Under the pieces are notes generated by a model. That model made no database searches. It had not been told where the DNA came from and saw nothing but the letters and a program-made list of their open reading frames with translations. From Planktotalea frisia (GTDB lineage Bacteria > Pseudomonadota > Alphaproteobacteria > Rhodobacterales > Rhodobacteraceae), in assembly GCF_001890925.1 (NCBI RefSeq), contig NZ_MLCB01000090.1, positions 1-49,825 on the forward strand: DNA of 49,825 bases, in the 5' to 3' direction. Position numbers and translations under genes: made by a program. Numbering within the stretch: the stretch's first letter is position 1; every line of letters starts with the position of its first letter. This document shows positions 26,615-35,522 of this stretch, one piece after another.

Positions 26615-28417
26615 ATGGACAGTAAATACCGCGCACATGATGTGACCCGCGAAGATCGGGTGGATGGCTCGATCCTGTTACGCGCGAACGGCGCGCTTGG
26701 CCTTATTGCAGATCGCACGACCGATTGGCTCGAGCATTGGGCGGATCAATCGCCCGACGCAGTCTTCCTTGCAGAGCGTTCCGGCGAGGGTTGGCGAGAG
26801 CTCACCTTTGCGATGGTGCGTGAACAAGCGCGTGCGCTTGCGGTTGGTTTGCTCGAACTTGGGTTGGGGCCCGACCAAGCGATCCTGATCGTCTCAGGCA
26901 ATAGCGTGAACCATGGCCTGCTCGCTCTGGCGGCGCAGTATATCGGCGCGCCGATTGTGCCGCTTGCAGAGCAATACGCGCTTATTCCTGCAGCACGTGT
27001 GCAGATTGATTTCGTCGCGGGTCTGATCAAACCCGCGGCGGTCTATGCTGAGGATGGGGATGTCTTGGCGGACGTGCTGAACCGTGATGTCTTTGAAAAC
27101 GTTCACAAGCTTGTCGGGCAGGGTGGTGGCACGGATGTGCATCGCCTTGAGGCACTCGCTAAAGTCGCGGGCGACATAAGTGACGCACATGACAAGGTCG
27201 GTCCCGACACGATCGCTAAGATTTTGATGACCAGTGGATCGACGTCGTCGCCGAAAGGTGTGCCGACAACTCACAAAATGATGTGTGTGAACCAAGCCCA
27301 GATCTCTTATGGCTTGCCCTTTCTCAACACACGCCCGCCTGTGATTGTCGATTGGCTGCCGTGGAATCACGTGTTTGGCGGTTCGCATAATTTCAATATG
27401 ATGCTGGCCCATGGCGGATCGCTTTATATTGATGGCGGTAAGCCTGCGCCGCATTTGGTTGGCAAAACGCTCGAGAATCTCAAGCTGAAGACTGGCACGA
27501 TGGCGTTTAACGTGCCGCTCGGATTTGCAATGATCCGCGATGCTTTGAAAGCGGATGCGGGCCTGCGACATGACTTTTTTGCAGAGCTGGACATGCTGTT
27601 TTATGCCGGTGCCAGTCTTGCACAAGATGTGTGGAGCGATCTGGAGAACATGGCGCAAGAGGTGCGCGGGGATATCCCGCTTTTCACTTCATCTTGGGGG
27701 CTAACCGAAACTGCGCCTGCGGCCTTGTTGCAGCACCAACCAACGGATCGTTCTGGCGTTGTTGGCGTTCCTTTGCCTGAGATTGATATCAAGCTCATTC
27801 CCGACGGTGATATGCGATGCGAAGTGCGCATCAAAGGGCCGAGTGTTTTCACAGGCTACCTCAATGCACCGGAGCAATCGGCTCAAGCATTTGATGAGGA
27901 GGGCTTTTACAAAACCGGCGATGCGATGGTGTTTGTTGATCCAGCGGATAGCAATCTTGGACTGCGGTTTGACGGGCGCATCTCGGAAGAATTCAAGCTG
28001 ATGTCCGGCACTTGGGTGCGCGCTGCGAACCTGCGTCTTGAGGTGCTCTCAACGCTTGGTGCTTTGGTCACGGATGTGATCATCACAGGTGCGGATCGAA
28101 GTGATATCGGTCTTTTCATAATCCCATCTGCCGCAATGCGAGAGGCAAGCGATTGCATTGATCATGATGGCGGTCTGCGTTGTGCTTCGCTTGAAGCAAC
28201 TGTGCGCGAAAAGCTCGCGGGGATTGGCGGATCAAGCTCGACCCGCATCGCGCGCGCGCTTTTCCTAACGGAACCACTGTCGATGTCTGATGGCGAAATA
28301 ACAGCCAAAGGCAGCATCAATTTCAAGAAACTCCTGACGCGTCGCGCTGCTTTGTTAGAGCGGCTCTATGATGACGCGGATCCAGCAACACTTACTATTA
28401 GAAAGTCAGCGTCATGA
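26615..28417 (+). CDS. Feruloyl/coumaroyl-CoA synthetase-like AMP-dependent ligase
   Basis: A 600-residue adenylate-forming CoA ligase. The phosphate-binding loop is TSGSTSSPKGVP (about 206-217), followed by WLPWNHVFGGSHN, the adenylation motif SSWGLTETAPA and the hinge-proximal YKTGDAM. The length and the long C-terminal domain match feruloyl-CoA synthases and CouL rather than acetate or fatty-acyl ligases. It should activate a hydroxycinnamate or cinnamate with ATP and CoA. The ATG at 26615 is preferred over the in-frame GTG at 26606 because AAGGG lies about eight bases before it. It overlaps the amidohydrolase gene by four bases (ATGA). Confidence 0.87.
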   Translation: MDSKYRAHDVTREDRVDGSILLRANGALGLIADRTTDWLEHWADQSPDAVFLAERSGEGWRELTFAMVREQARALAVGLLELGLGPDQAILIVSGNSVNHGLLALAAQYIGAPIVPLAEQYALIPAARVQIDFVAGLIKPAAVYAEDGDVLADVLNRDVFENVHKLVGQGGGTDVHRLEALAKVAGDISDAHDKVGPDTIAKILMTSGSTSSPKGVPTTHKMMCVNQAQISYGLPFLNTRPPVIVDWLPWNHVFGGSHNFNMMLAHGGSLYIDGGKPAPHLVGKTLENLKLKTGTMAFNVPLGFAMIRDALKADAGLRHDFFAELDMLFYAGASLAQDVWSDLENMAQEVRGDIPLFTSSWGLTETAPAALLQHQPTDRSGVVGVPLPEIDIKLIPDGDMRCEVRIKGPSVFTGYLNAPEQSAQAFDEEGFYKTGDAMVFVDPADSNLGLRFDGRISEEFKLMSGTWVRAANLRLEVLSTLGALVTDVIITGADRSDIGLFIIPSAAMREASDCIDHDGGLRCASLEATVREKLAGIGGSSSTRIARALFLTEPLSMSDGEITAKGSINFKKLLTRRAALLERLYDDADPATLTIRKSAS

Positions 28418-29289
28418 TTGACCTCAACAAAATTCGCGCAATCGACATTCATTCGCATGCAGAAGAACCCTGCGGGTGCCACTCTGATGACGGCTACGAT
28501 GATCTTCAATCCACGATGGCGAAGTATTTTCGCGCGCCTTGGGAGCATCCTCCGACGATCCCAGAGACCGCGGCGCATTACCGCGAGCAGAACATCGCCG
28601 CAGTGATCTTCCCTGTCGATGCGGAGCGCGAAACAGGGTATCGGCGCTACTCCAATGATGAAGTGTTTGAACTGGTTAAACAGAACGATGATGTGCTGAT
28701 CCCCTTCGCGTCTATCGATCCGTGGAAGGGCAAAATGGGGGTGCGTGAAGCGCGGCGTTTGATCGAAGATTACGGCATCAAAGGGTTCAAGTTTCACCCG
28801 ACGATGCAAGGCTTTTTCGCCAATGACCGCATGGCCTATCCGCTCTACGAAGTGCTGCAAGAACACGGCTGCATCGCGCTGTTCCATACGGGCCAGACGG
28901 GTGTGGGATCGGGCATGCCGGGCGGTAACGGAATGCGGCTGAAGTATTCCAATCCGATGTATATGGACGATGTCGCGGTTGATTTCCCTGACCTGAAAAT
29001 CGTTCTCGCGCACCCATCTTTTCCTTGGCAGGAAGAGGCGCTCGCCGTGGCCCAACACAAGCCGAACGTCTACATTGACCTCTCTGGTTGGTCGCCAAAG
29101 TATTTCCCCGACATTTTGGTGCGCTATTCCAATTCGATCCTGCGCAAGAAGGTTCTGTTCGGGTCTGACTGGCCGATGATCGCACCCGAGCGTTGGCTCG
29201 CGGATTTCGACAAGATCGCGATCAAGGACGAAGTACGCCCAGACATCATCAAGAACAACGCCGCGCGGCTTTTAGGTTTGATGGAGTAG
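28414..29289 (+). CDS. Amidohydrolase-family hydrolase (CouO-like role)
   Basis: A 291-residue TIM-barrel protein of the amidohydrolase_2 family. Metal-binding and catalytic features are visible: DIHSHAEEP (metal HxH near residues 11-15), the lysine/histidine segment KGFKFHPT, LFHTGQ, VLAHPSFPW and FGSDWPM with the family aspartate. In the Rhodococcus Cou pathway a member of this family cleaves aryl-beta-ketoacyl-CoA hydrolytically to the benzoate, replacing a thiolase. No thiolase gene occurs in this operon, which fits that role. The ATG overlaps the ligase stop by four bases. It is the last gene of the run. Confidence 0.82.
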   Translation: MIDLNKIRAIDIHSHAEEPCGCHSDDGYDDLQSTMAKYFRAPWEHPPTIPETAAHYREQNIAAVIFPVDAERETGYRRYSNDEVFELVKQNDDVLIPFASIDPWKGKMGVREARRLIEDYGIKGFKFHPTMQGFFANDRMAYPLYEVLQEHGCIALFHTGQTGVGSGMPGGNGMRLKYSNPMYMDDVAVDFPDLKIVLAHPSFPWQEEALAVAQHKPNVYIDLSGWSPKYFPDILVRYSNSILRKKVLFGSDWPMIAPERWLADFDKIAIKDEVRPDIIKNNAARLLGLME

Positions 29290-29321
29290 GCGCAGTATAA
29301 TGCAATGTTCGTAAGAAAGCG

Positions 29322-29337
29322 GCCCATTTTGGGCTTT
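29322..29337 (+). terminator. Short hairpin after the Cou-type operon
   Basis: GCCCA-TTT-TGGGC at 29322-29334 is followed by TTT. It is 33 bases downstream of the amidohydrolase stop and 59 bases before bclA, so a weak terminator separating the two operons is plausible. Confidence 0.4.
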
Positions 29338-29366
29338 GAGCGTTGTAGAGTTAAGGAAAGTTGAAG

Positions 29367-29380
29367 CAACGGATCCGTTG
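29367..29380. promoter_or_regulatory. 14-bp perfect palindrome in the bclA leader
   Basis: CAACGGATCCGTTG reads the same on both strands and ends where the GGGAGG ribosome-binding site of bclA begins. It could be a regulator site (for example BoxR) or an RNA hairpin that affects ribosome access. Neither is demonstrated. Confidence 0.4.
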
Positions 29381-29395
29381 GGAGGCGGTGAGGTT

Positions 29396-30931
29396 ATGAA
29401 TGGAAATGCAGCAGAGTGGTTCATTGAGCGTCACTTGCATGAGGGTCGTGCAGAAAAGGCGGCTTTTGTTGAAGCTTGGGAGAATGGACGTACGCTAACG
29501 TATGGCGCGCTGTCCGAGGGGTCTGCACGCTGTGCGTCTGCTTTGCTGCGCGAGGGTGTGCGCCGCGAAGAGCGCGCTGCGATGTTCGTCCTCGATCAAA
29601 TCGAGTTCCCTGAAATATTCTGGGGTGCGTTGAAAGCAGGCGTACAACCAGTTGCACTCAACACGTTGCTCGCAACCGACGTCTATAGTCGTATTCTTGA
29701 GGATAGCCGCGCTGGGATTGCTTTTGTCTCGCACGAGTTGCTCGATGTTGTCCTTCCTGCTGCCCAAGCCTCTGAGCATCTGCGCCAGATCGTTGTGATT
29801 GGCGGGTTAGCCCCCGAGGGAACAGTGTCTTATGAAGATTTCATGAAAGACACGGCGCCTGCACAGATTGCGGAATGCGTTGGGGATGAAGTGGCGTTCT
29901 GGCTCTATTCTTCGGGCTCTACAGGCGCGCCCAAAGGGGTGCGGCACATCCATGACGCGCTGCGCGTGACGTGCGACACCTATGGAAACCAAGTACTGGG
30001 TATCACGGAAAACGACACAGTTTTCTCTGCGGCGAAACTCTTTTTTGCCTATGGTTTAGGCAATGGAATGTCGTTCCCGATGTCTGTGGGGGCCACCGCC
30101 TATCTGTTTAATGGCCGCCCGACACCTGATTCAGTTTCAGATATTTTGGCGATCTATAAGCCAACGATCTATTGCGGTGTGCCAACGCTTTATGCGGCCA
30201 TGATCCAAAAGTGGGAAGTTGAGGGCGCGCATCCTGAAGCGCCTTTGCGGACCTGTATTTCCGCAGGCGAGGCCTTGCCCGCAGAGATTGGTCGCAAGTG
30301 GAAAGGGATCTGGGGCGTTGATATTATGGACGGCGTTGGCTCGACAGAAATGCTGCACATCTTCTTGTCCAACAGGCCAGGTGATGTGGAATACGGCACC
30401 TCTGGCACAGCGGTTCCCGGCTATGACGTGCGATTGGTGGATGACGATGGTGCTGATGTGCCTGTGGGGGGTATTGGTGAGTTGCTGGTGCGGGGAAACT
30501 CCTCTGCGGCGGACTACTGGAACCAACGTGAAAAATCGCGCACGACCTTCGAAGGGGAATGGACGCGCACTGGCGACAAATACGAACTCTCGCAAAATGG
30601 ACGTTATATCTACTGCGGTCGCACGGATGATATGTTCAAGGTCTCTGGCATTTGGGTAAGCCCCTTTGAGATCGAGCAGGCTTTGGTCGAGCATCCGGTC
30701 ATTCTGGAAGCCGCAGTCATCGCGCAGCGCGACTCCGAGAACTTAGAAAAACCCAAAGCTTTTGTCGTGCTGAAAGACGGCAAAACCGAGAGTGATCTGG
30801 GTGAGGTGAAAGACTTTATCAAAGAGAAGATCGGCAAATGGAAATATCCACGCTGGGTCGAAGTGATTGATGATCTGCCAAAAACGGCGACAGGTAAAAT
30901 TCAGCGTTTCAAGCTGCGCGACCTCGTATGA
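29396..30931 (+). CDS. bclA: Benzoate-CoA ligase
   Basis: A 511-residue AMP-forming CoA ligase of the benzoate-CoA ligase family. It starts MNGNAAEWFIERHLHEGRA, a typical BclA opening, and has the P-loop SSGSTGAPKGV (about 172-182), FFAYGLGNGMSFP, the adenylation motif DGVGSTEMLHIF, TRTGDKY, and PKTATGKIQRFKLR with the C-terminal catalytic lysine. It converts benzoate, ATP and CoA to benzoyl-CoA, the substrate of BoxAB. The ATG at 29396 is chosen for the family start and the GGAGG upstream. The stop overlaps the next gene by four bases (ATGA). Confidence 0.93.
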   Translation: MNGNAAEWFIERHLHEGRAEKAAFVEAWENGRTLTYGALSEGSARCASALLREGVRREERAAMFVLDQIEFPEIFWGALKAGVQPVALNTLLATDVYSRILEDSRAGIAFVSHELLDVVLPAAQASEHLRQIVVIGGLAPEGTVSYEDFMKDTAPAQIAECVGDEVAFWLYSSGSTGAPKGVRHIHDALRVTCDTYGNQVLGITENDTVFSAAKLFFAYGLGNGMSFPMSVGATAYLFNGRPTPDSVSDILAIYKPTIYCGVPTLYAAMIQKWEVEGAHPEAPLRTCISAGEALPAEIGRKWKGIWGVDIMDGVGSTEMLHIFLSNRPGDVEYGTSGTAVPGYDVRLVDDDGADVPVGGIGELLVRGNSSAADYWNQREKSRTTFEGEWTRTGDKYELSQNGRYIYCGRTDDMFKVSGIWVSPFEIEQALVEHPVILEAAVIAQRDSENLEKPKAFVVLKDGKTESDLGEVKDFIKEKIGKWKYPRWVEVIDDLPKTATGKIQRFKLRDLV

Positions 30932-31743
30932 ACGCGCCTTGGGTGCCCTCAGGATCGCTAAAGGCCGGCGGGAAGTCGCTTGAATACGCTTGCTTTGGAC
31001 CGTCACCAGATGAGGCCGCGACGCTTGTGCTTTTGCATGAGGGCTTGGGCTGCATCGCTTTATGGCGCGAGTTCCCGCAGGCTTTGGCGGAGGCCACAGG
31101 GCTTGGCGTTTTCGTCTATTCCCGCGCGGGATATGGCCAATCTGATCCTGCCGATCTGCCACGACCACTAAACTATATGACGCTTGAAGCGACTGAGGTT
31201 TTGGGTGAGGTGCTCGACGCGGTCGCAATAAAGAGCGCTGTTTTAGTCGGGCATAGTGACGGCGCTACGATTGCGGCGATTTATGCGGGTTCAGTACCTG
31301 ATTACCGCGTGCGCGCAATTGCTTTGATGGCACCGCACTTTTTTACCGAAGATATGGGGCTTGCCGAGATTGCCAAGGCCAAGATCGCCTATGAAACAGG
31401 CGACCTGCGCGCTGGGTTGGCGAAATACCATAAGAATCCTGACAATGCGTTTCGCGGCTGGAATGACGCATGGCTGCACCCGGACTTTAAAGATTGGAAC
31501 GTGGCTGATGTGATTGATCATCTGCGTATCCCGACCTTGGCAATCCAAGGGCAGAGCGATCAGTATGGCACGCTGGCACAAATCGAAGAGATTGAGACGC
31601 GTGCATATTCACCGGTTGAAACATTGATCTTGGAGAAGTGCCGCCACGCGCCGTTTCTTGACCAACCAGTGGTCGTCACAAACGCCATTGCCGATTTTTG
31701 CACGCGCTTGTTTGCATTGGAGAACGCTGGGTCTGTGCCTTGA
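30928..31743 (+). CDS. Alpha/beta hydrolase of the box locus
   Basis: A 271-residue alpha/beta hydrolase. The oxyanion loop is LLHEGLGCIALW, the nucleophile elbow is GHSDG (serine near residue 109), an acid residue lies in IQGQSDQYG, and the catalytic histidine is in CRHAPFLDQP, so the triad is complete. Such hydrolases recur in benzoyl-CoA oxidation clusters, but the reaction is not settled; thioester or ring-opening product hydrolysis are options. It is translationally coupled to bclA (ATGA) and to the DUF309 gene (TTGA). Confidence 0.88.
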   Translation: MNAPWVPSGSLKAGGKSLEYACFGPSPDEAATLVLLHEGLGCIALWREFPQALAEATGLGVFVYSRAGYGQSDPADLPRPLNYMTLEATEVLGEVLDAVAIKSAVLVGHSDGATIAAIYAGSVPDYRVRAIALMAPHFFTEDMGLAEIAKAKIAYETGDLRAGLAKYHKNPDNAFRGWNDAWLHPDFKDWNVADVIDHLRIPTLAIQGQSDQYGTLAQIEEIETRAYSPVETLILEKCRHAPFLDQPVVVTNAIADFCTRLFALENAGSVP

Positions 31744-32177
31744 CGCAGGATTTTTGGCCGACGCACGCTTATGTTCCAGGAAGGACAGCGCGTCATCCAG
31801 AAGGGGTGTTTGATCCTATTCGTGAGACTGCAAAAGGAGGGTCAACGCCTGAGCAACTCGCTCAATGCGCGGCGTTTCAACTTGGGCTGCGCTATATCCA
31901 CAAAGGGTTTTTCTGGGAAGCGCATGAACTGCTGGAACCTGTTTGGATGTTGCTGCCGAAGCCAAGTTGCGAGCGGGCTTTTGTGCAGGGATTGATCCAG
32001 CTCGCTAATGGGTTTTTGAAGCTGGAGATGGGCCGCCCCAAAGCCGCTCAGAGATTGTTGGTGATCTCACAAGATCTTTTGCGTCAGGCCGAACGACCGC
32101 CTGCATTTGCGGATCAGAGCCAAGATGCTGATAGCTTGTTGGCGGATCTAACAGCTAGGTTGATGGGTGTATTATAA
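31740..32177 (+). CDS. DUF309 protein
   Basis: A 145-residue all-helical protein. The DUF309 signature is visible as GFFWEAHELLEPVWMLLP and FVQGLIQLANGFLKLEMGR. The function of the family is unknown. I place the start at the TTG that overlaps the hydrolase stop (TTGA at 31740-31743); an in-frame ATG at 31698 lies inside the hydrolase gene. Coupling to bclA and the hydrolase suggests a role in the benzoyl-CoA route or in its regulation. Confidence 0.75.
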   Translation: MTQDFWPTHAYVPGRTARHPEGVFDPIRETAKGGSTPEQLAQCAAFQLGLRYIHKGFFWEAHELLEPVWMLLPKPSCERAFVQGLIQLANGFLKLEMGRPKAAQRLLVISQDLLRQAERPPAFADQSQDADSLLADLTARLMGVL

Positions 32178-32320
32178 CGCACATATCAGAATTTTTAGTG
32201 CGCTTATGTCTCATTTTCATTATTTAACAGAGACTTAGATTTCTCGTTATTGTGCATCATTCAATTTACTCGCATGCCTTCTGCCGCTAAGCTAACCTAA
32301 GATTACGCAAGGAATACCTG

Positions 32321-33979
32321 ATGCCCAAGTTTATTGATTTTCAAACCGACCCGTCAAAATACCGACACTGGAAAGTTGAATATGAGGGTCCAGTCGCGAA
32401 TCTTATCATGGACGTGGATGAAAATGGTGGATTGTTCGAGGGCTATGAGCTCAAGCTCAATTCCTACGACCTAGGCGTTGACATCGAGCTCAGCGATATC
32501 GTGCAGCGCATGCGTTTTGAGCATCCAGAAGTCAAAGTTGTGGTAATGAAGTCCGGTAAGGACAAGGTGTTTTGCGCTGGCGCGAACATTCGTATGCTCG
32601 GCGGTGCCGCGCACTCTCACAAAGTTAATTTCTGCAAGTTCACGAATGAAACGCGCAATGCCTTCGAGGCGGCAGCAAAGGATTCCGGTCAGAATTATAT
32701 CGCGGCTATACGCGGTGCCTGTGCGGGGGGCGGATATGAGCTGGCGCTCGCGTGCAACCACATCATGCTCACCGACGATTCCACTTCTGCGGTTGGCTTG
32801 CCTGAAGTGCCGTTGCTTGCGGTTTTGCCGGGCACGGGTGGTCTCACGCGGGTGACAGACAAACGCAAAGTGCGCCGTGATCGCGCAGATATTTTCTGCT
32901 CTATCGAAGAGGGCATCAAAGGCAAACGCGCCAAGGAATGGCGCTTGGTAGACGAGGTGATTGCGAACTCCAAGTTTGACGATGCAGTTGTGGAGCGCGC
33001 GCAAGAATTCGCTGCAAATTCGCAAAAACCTGACGTGAGTAAGGGGATCGCCCTTGGCGCTCTAAATCGCTCGATTGGTGAAGACTCAGTGACCTACGAT
33101 CTGATCGAGGTTGAGTTAGATCGTAAAGGACGCACCGCGACGATCACTTTGAAGGGCGCGACAGAAGATGCGCCAGCAGACATGGCCGCGTTCGAAGCAC
33201 AGGGTGATCAGGCCTATATGCTCAAGCTGGTGCGCGAGTTGGAAGACACGATTTTACACCTGCGCACAAACGAGAATGAGTTGGGTCTCTGGGTTTTCAA
33301 AACCCAAGGGGATCCTGAGAAATTCGCCGCGCATGAGGCGCTTTTGATGGGCAATCCTGATCATTGGTTGGCGAATGAAACACTGGAATACTGGAAGCGT
33401 ACGCTCAAGCGGGTTGATGTGACGTCCCGCTCGCTCGCCGCATTTATCGAGCATGGCTCGTGCTTTACAGGCATCCTCGCGGAACTGCTCTTCTCCGTGG
33501 ATCGCACTTACATGATGGAAGATGAGTTTGAGGGCGACAATCGTCCAACGGCGACAATTGCTTTGAGCGAAGCTAACTTTGGCCGCTTCCCGATGGGCAA
33601 TGATATCTCGCGTTTGCAAACACGTTTTCTGGCGGAACCTGAGCATGTGGAAAGCCTTAAGTCCTCTATTGGCGAAGCGCTTGAAGCGGAAGACGCCGAT
33701 GAACTTGGCCTTGTGACAATGATCCTTGATGACATCGATTGGGAGGACGAAGTGCGTATCTTCATCGAAGAGCGCGCGAGTTTCTCGCCTGATGCCATGA
33801 CAGGTATGGAAGCGAACTTACGTTTCGCTGGTCCCGAAACCATGGAAACCCGCATTTTTGGTCGCCTCACTGCTTGGCAGAACTGGATATTCAACCGCCC
33901 CAACGCTGTTGGAAGTGAAGGCGCACTGCAACGTTACGGAACGGGCGTGCGCGGCAAATACAATATGGAACGCGTTTAA
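32321..33979 (+). CDS. boxC: 2,3-Epoxybenzoyl-CoA dihydrolase (benzoyl-CoA-dihydrodiol lyase)
   Basis: A 552-residue two-part crotonase-superfamily enzyme that opens the epoxidised ring of benzoyl-CoA and releases formate, giving 3,4-dehydroadipyl-CoA semialdehyde. The N-terminal half shows KDKVFCAGANIRMLGG (about 82-97) and GACAGGGYELALACNHI (about 131-147); the rest is the BoxC-specific extension. The length is normal for BoxC. It leads the boxC-boxB-boxA run, with AAGGA before the ATG. The 143-base upstream gap should contain its promoter. Confidence 0.95.
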   Translation: MPKFIDFQTDPSKYRHWKVEYEGPVANLIMDVDENGGLFEGYELKLNSYDLGVDIELSDIVQRMRFEHPEVKVVVMKSGKDKVFCAGANIRMLGGAAHSHKVNFCKFTNETRNAFEAAAKDSGQNYIAAIRGACAGGGYELALACNHIMLTDDSTSAVGLPEVPLLAVLPGTGGLTRVTDKRKVRRDRADIFCSIEEGIKGKRAKEWRLVDEVIANSKFDDAVVERAQEFAANSQKPDVSKGIALGALNRSIGEDSVTYDLIEVELDRKGRTATITLKGATEDAPADMAAFEAQGDQAYMLKLVRELEDTILHLRTNENELGLWVFKTQGDPEKFAAHEALLMGNPDHWLANETLEYWKRTLKRVDVTSRSLAAFIEHGSCFTGILAELLFSVDRTYMMEDEFEGDNRPTATIALSEANFGRFPMGNDISRLQTRFLAEPEHVESLKSSIGEALEAEDADELGLVTMILDDIDWEDEVRIFIEERASFSPDAMTGMEANLRFAGPETMETRIFGRLTAWQNWIFNRPNAVGSEGALQRYGTGVRGKYNMERV

Positions 33980-34010
33980 AGCGCCCACAGATTTTTCTTA
34001 GGAGAACACA

Positions 34011-35462
34011 ATGTCTGCACCCCTTGATGTAAGCTATGACACGAAGATCCCGAATAACGTAGGCCTCAGCAGTGACCGTAAGGTTTTGAAAGCGCTTGAA
34101 AAATGGCACCCGGGCTACATTGATTGGTGGAATAAACTGATCCCGCAGAACTTTCAGGAAAGCATGGTTTACCTGCGGACTGCTGTTTCTGTGGACCCTA
34201 AGGGCTGGGCGAAATTCGACTACGTGAAGATGCCTGATTACCGCTGGGGTGTTCTGCTTGCACCGCAAGTTGAGGATCGCGTGATCCCCATGGGCGAGCA
34301 CAAAGGCGAAAAAGCGTGGCAGGAAGTGCCGGGCGAGTACCGCAATATGCTCAAGCGACTCATCGTGATCCAAGGCGACACAGAGCCGGGCTCGGTTGAA
34401 CAGCAGCGCTTCTTGGGCCTCACTGCGCCGTCGCTTTATGACATGCGCAACCTGTTTCAGGTGAACGTCGAAGAGGGACGTCACCTTTGGGCGATGGTCT
34501 ACTTGCTGCAAAAATACTTCGGCAAGGATGGCCGCGAAGAAGCGGATGACCTGCTTGTCCGTTCGTCCGGTTCCGAAGAAGCGCCGCGTATGCTGGGTGC
34601 ATTCAACGAGGAAACGCCAGACTGGCTGTCCTTCTTCATGTTCACCTACTTCACGGATCGTGATGGTAAAATGCAATTGGAAAGCCTCGCGCAGTCTGGC
34701 TTTGACCCACTCAGCCGCACCTGCCGCTTTATGTTGACTGAAGAAGCGCATCACATGTTTGTGGGCGAAACTGGCGTAGGCCGCACCATCCAAGCGACGG
34801 TAGAGGCGATGAATAAAGCAGGGATTACGGATCCCTACGACATCGGCAAAATCCGCGATCTAGGCGTGATTGACCTGCCCACGATCCAGAAAAAGCTAAA
34901 CCTGCATTATTCGCTCTCGCTTGATCTGTTTGGGCAAGAAGTCTCCACCAACGCCGCGAATGCGTTCAACCACGGCATCAAGGGCCGCTATATGGAGATG
35001 CGGATCGACGATGATCACCAATTGCAGAACGACACTTACGTGGTCCGCTCTGTTGTGGACGGCAAAATCGTTGCGCAAGAAGTGCCTGCTCTGACTGCGA
35101 TCAACATGCGCCTGCGGGATGACTATATCCGCGACGCATCTGGTGGCATTGGCCGCTGGAACAAGCTTATCGCGAAAGCGGGGGTCGAATTTGCACTGGC
35201 CTTGCCGCACGAAGCGTTCCACCGTCAAATTGGCGTCTTTGCGCCGATCAACACGGACCCAGCGGGCGACATCATTTCCAACGAAGAGTGGGAAAAGCGC
35301 GCTGGTGATTGGCTGCCTACGCTTGCGGATGGCGACTACATCACCTCGCTGATGGTACCGTGCTATGAGGCGGGAAAATACGCCTCCTGGATCGCGCCGC
35401 CCAAGGTCGGTATCGACAATAAGCCGGGCGACTTTGAGTACGTTAAACTGCACATGGCGTGA
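34011..35462 (+). CDS. boxB: Benzoyl-CoA 2,3-epoxidase diiron subunit BoxB
   Basis: A 483-residue diiron oxygenase that epoxidises the ring of benzoyl-CoA with electrons from BoxA. All six expected iron ligands are seen in consistent spacing: Glu125, Glu155 and His158 (VEEGRHLW), Asp216, Glu245 and His248 (TEEAHHMF). TAGGAG precedes the ATG. It is 31 bases after boxC. The full ligand set and length indicate an active enzyme. Confidence 0.96.
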   Translation: MSAPLDVSYDTKIPNNVGLSSDRKVLKALEKWHPGYIDWWNKLIPQNFQESMVYLRTAVSVDPKGWAKFDYVKMPDYRWGVLLAPQVEDRVIPMGEHKGEKAWQEVPGEYRNMLKRLIVIQGDTEPGSVEQQRFLGLTAPSLYDMRNLFQVNVEEGRHLWAMVYLLQKYFGKDGREEADDLLVRSSGSEEAPRMLGAFNEETPDWLSFFMFTYFTDRDGKMQLESLAQSGFDPLSRTCRFMLTEEAHHMFVGETGVGRTIQATVEAMNKAGITDPYDIGKIRDLGVIDLPTIQKKLNLHYSLSLDLFGQEVSTNAANAFNHGIKGRYMEMRIDDDHQLQNDTYVVRSVVDGKIVAQEVPALTAINMRLRDDYIRDASGGIGRWNKLIAKAGVEFALALPHEAFHRQIGVFAPINTDPAGDIISNEEWEKRAGDWLPTLADGDYITSLMVPCYEAGKYASWIAPPKVGIDNKPGDFEYVKLHMA

Positions 35463-35522
35463 TGAACGCCTTTGGAAGGGGTGCAAATCCCTGCCGACCT
35501 TTTCTAAATGGGAGAGACCTCA

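Noticed and set aside
26894-27658. 254-codon minus-strand frame within the CoA ligase gene
   Set aside because: The plus strand carries the ligase motifs; the minus frame has none and no ribosome-binding site.
32178-32320. BoxR operator with paired TGCA repeats before boxC
   Set aside because: Only one TGCA (32253) is seen, without a clear partner, so a BoxR site cannot be assigned.
33891-34793. 300-codon open frame antisense to boxB
   Set aside because: It mirrors boxB, whose ligands and motifs are unambiguous, and the antisense product has no recognisable domain.
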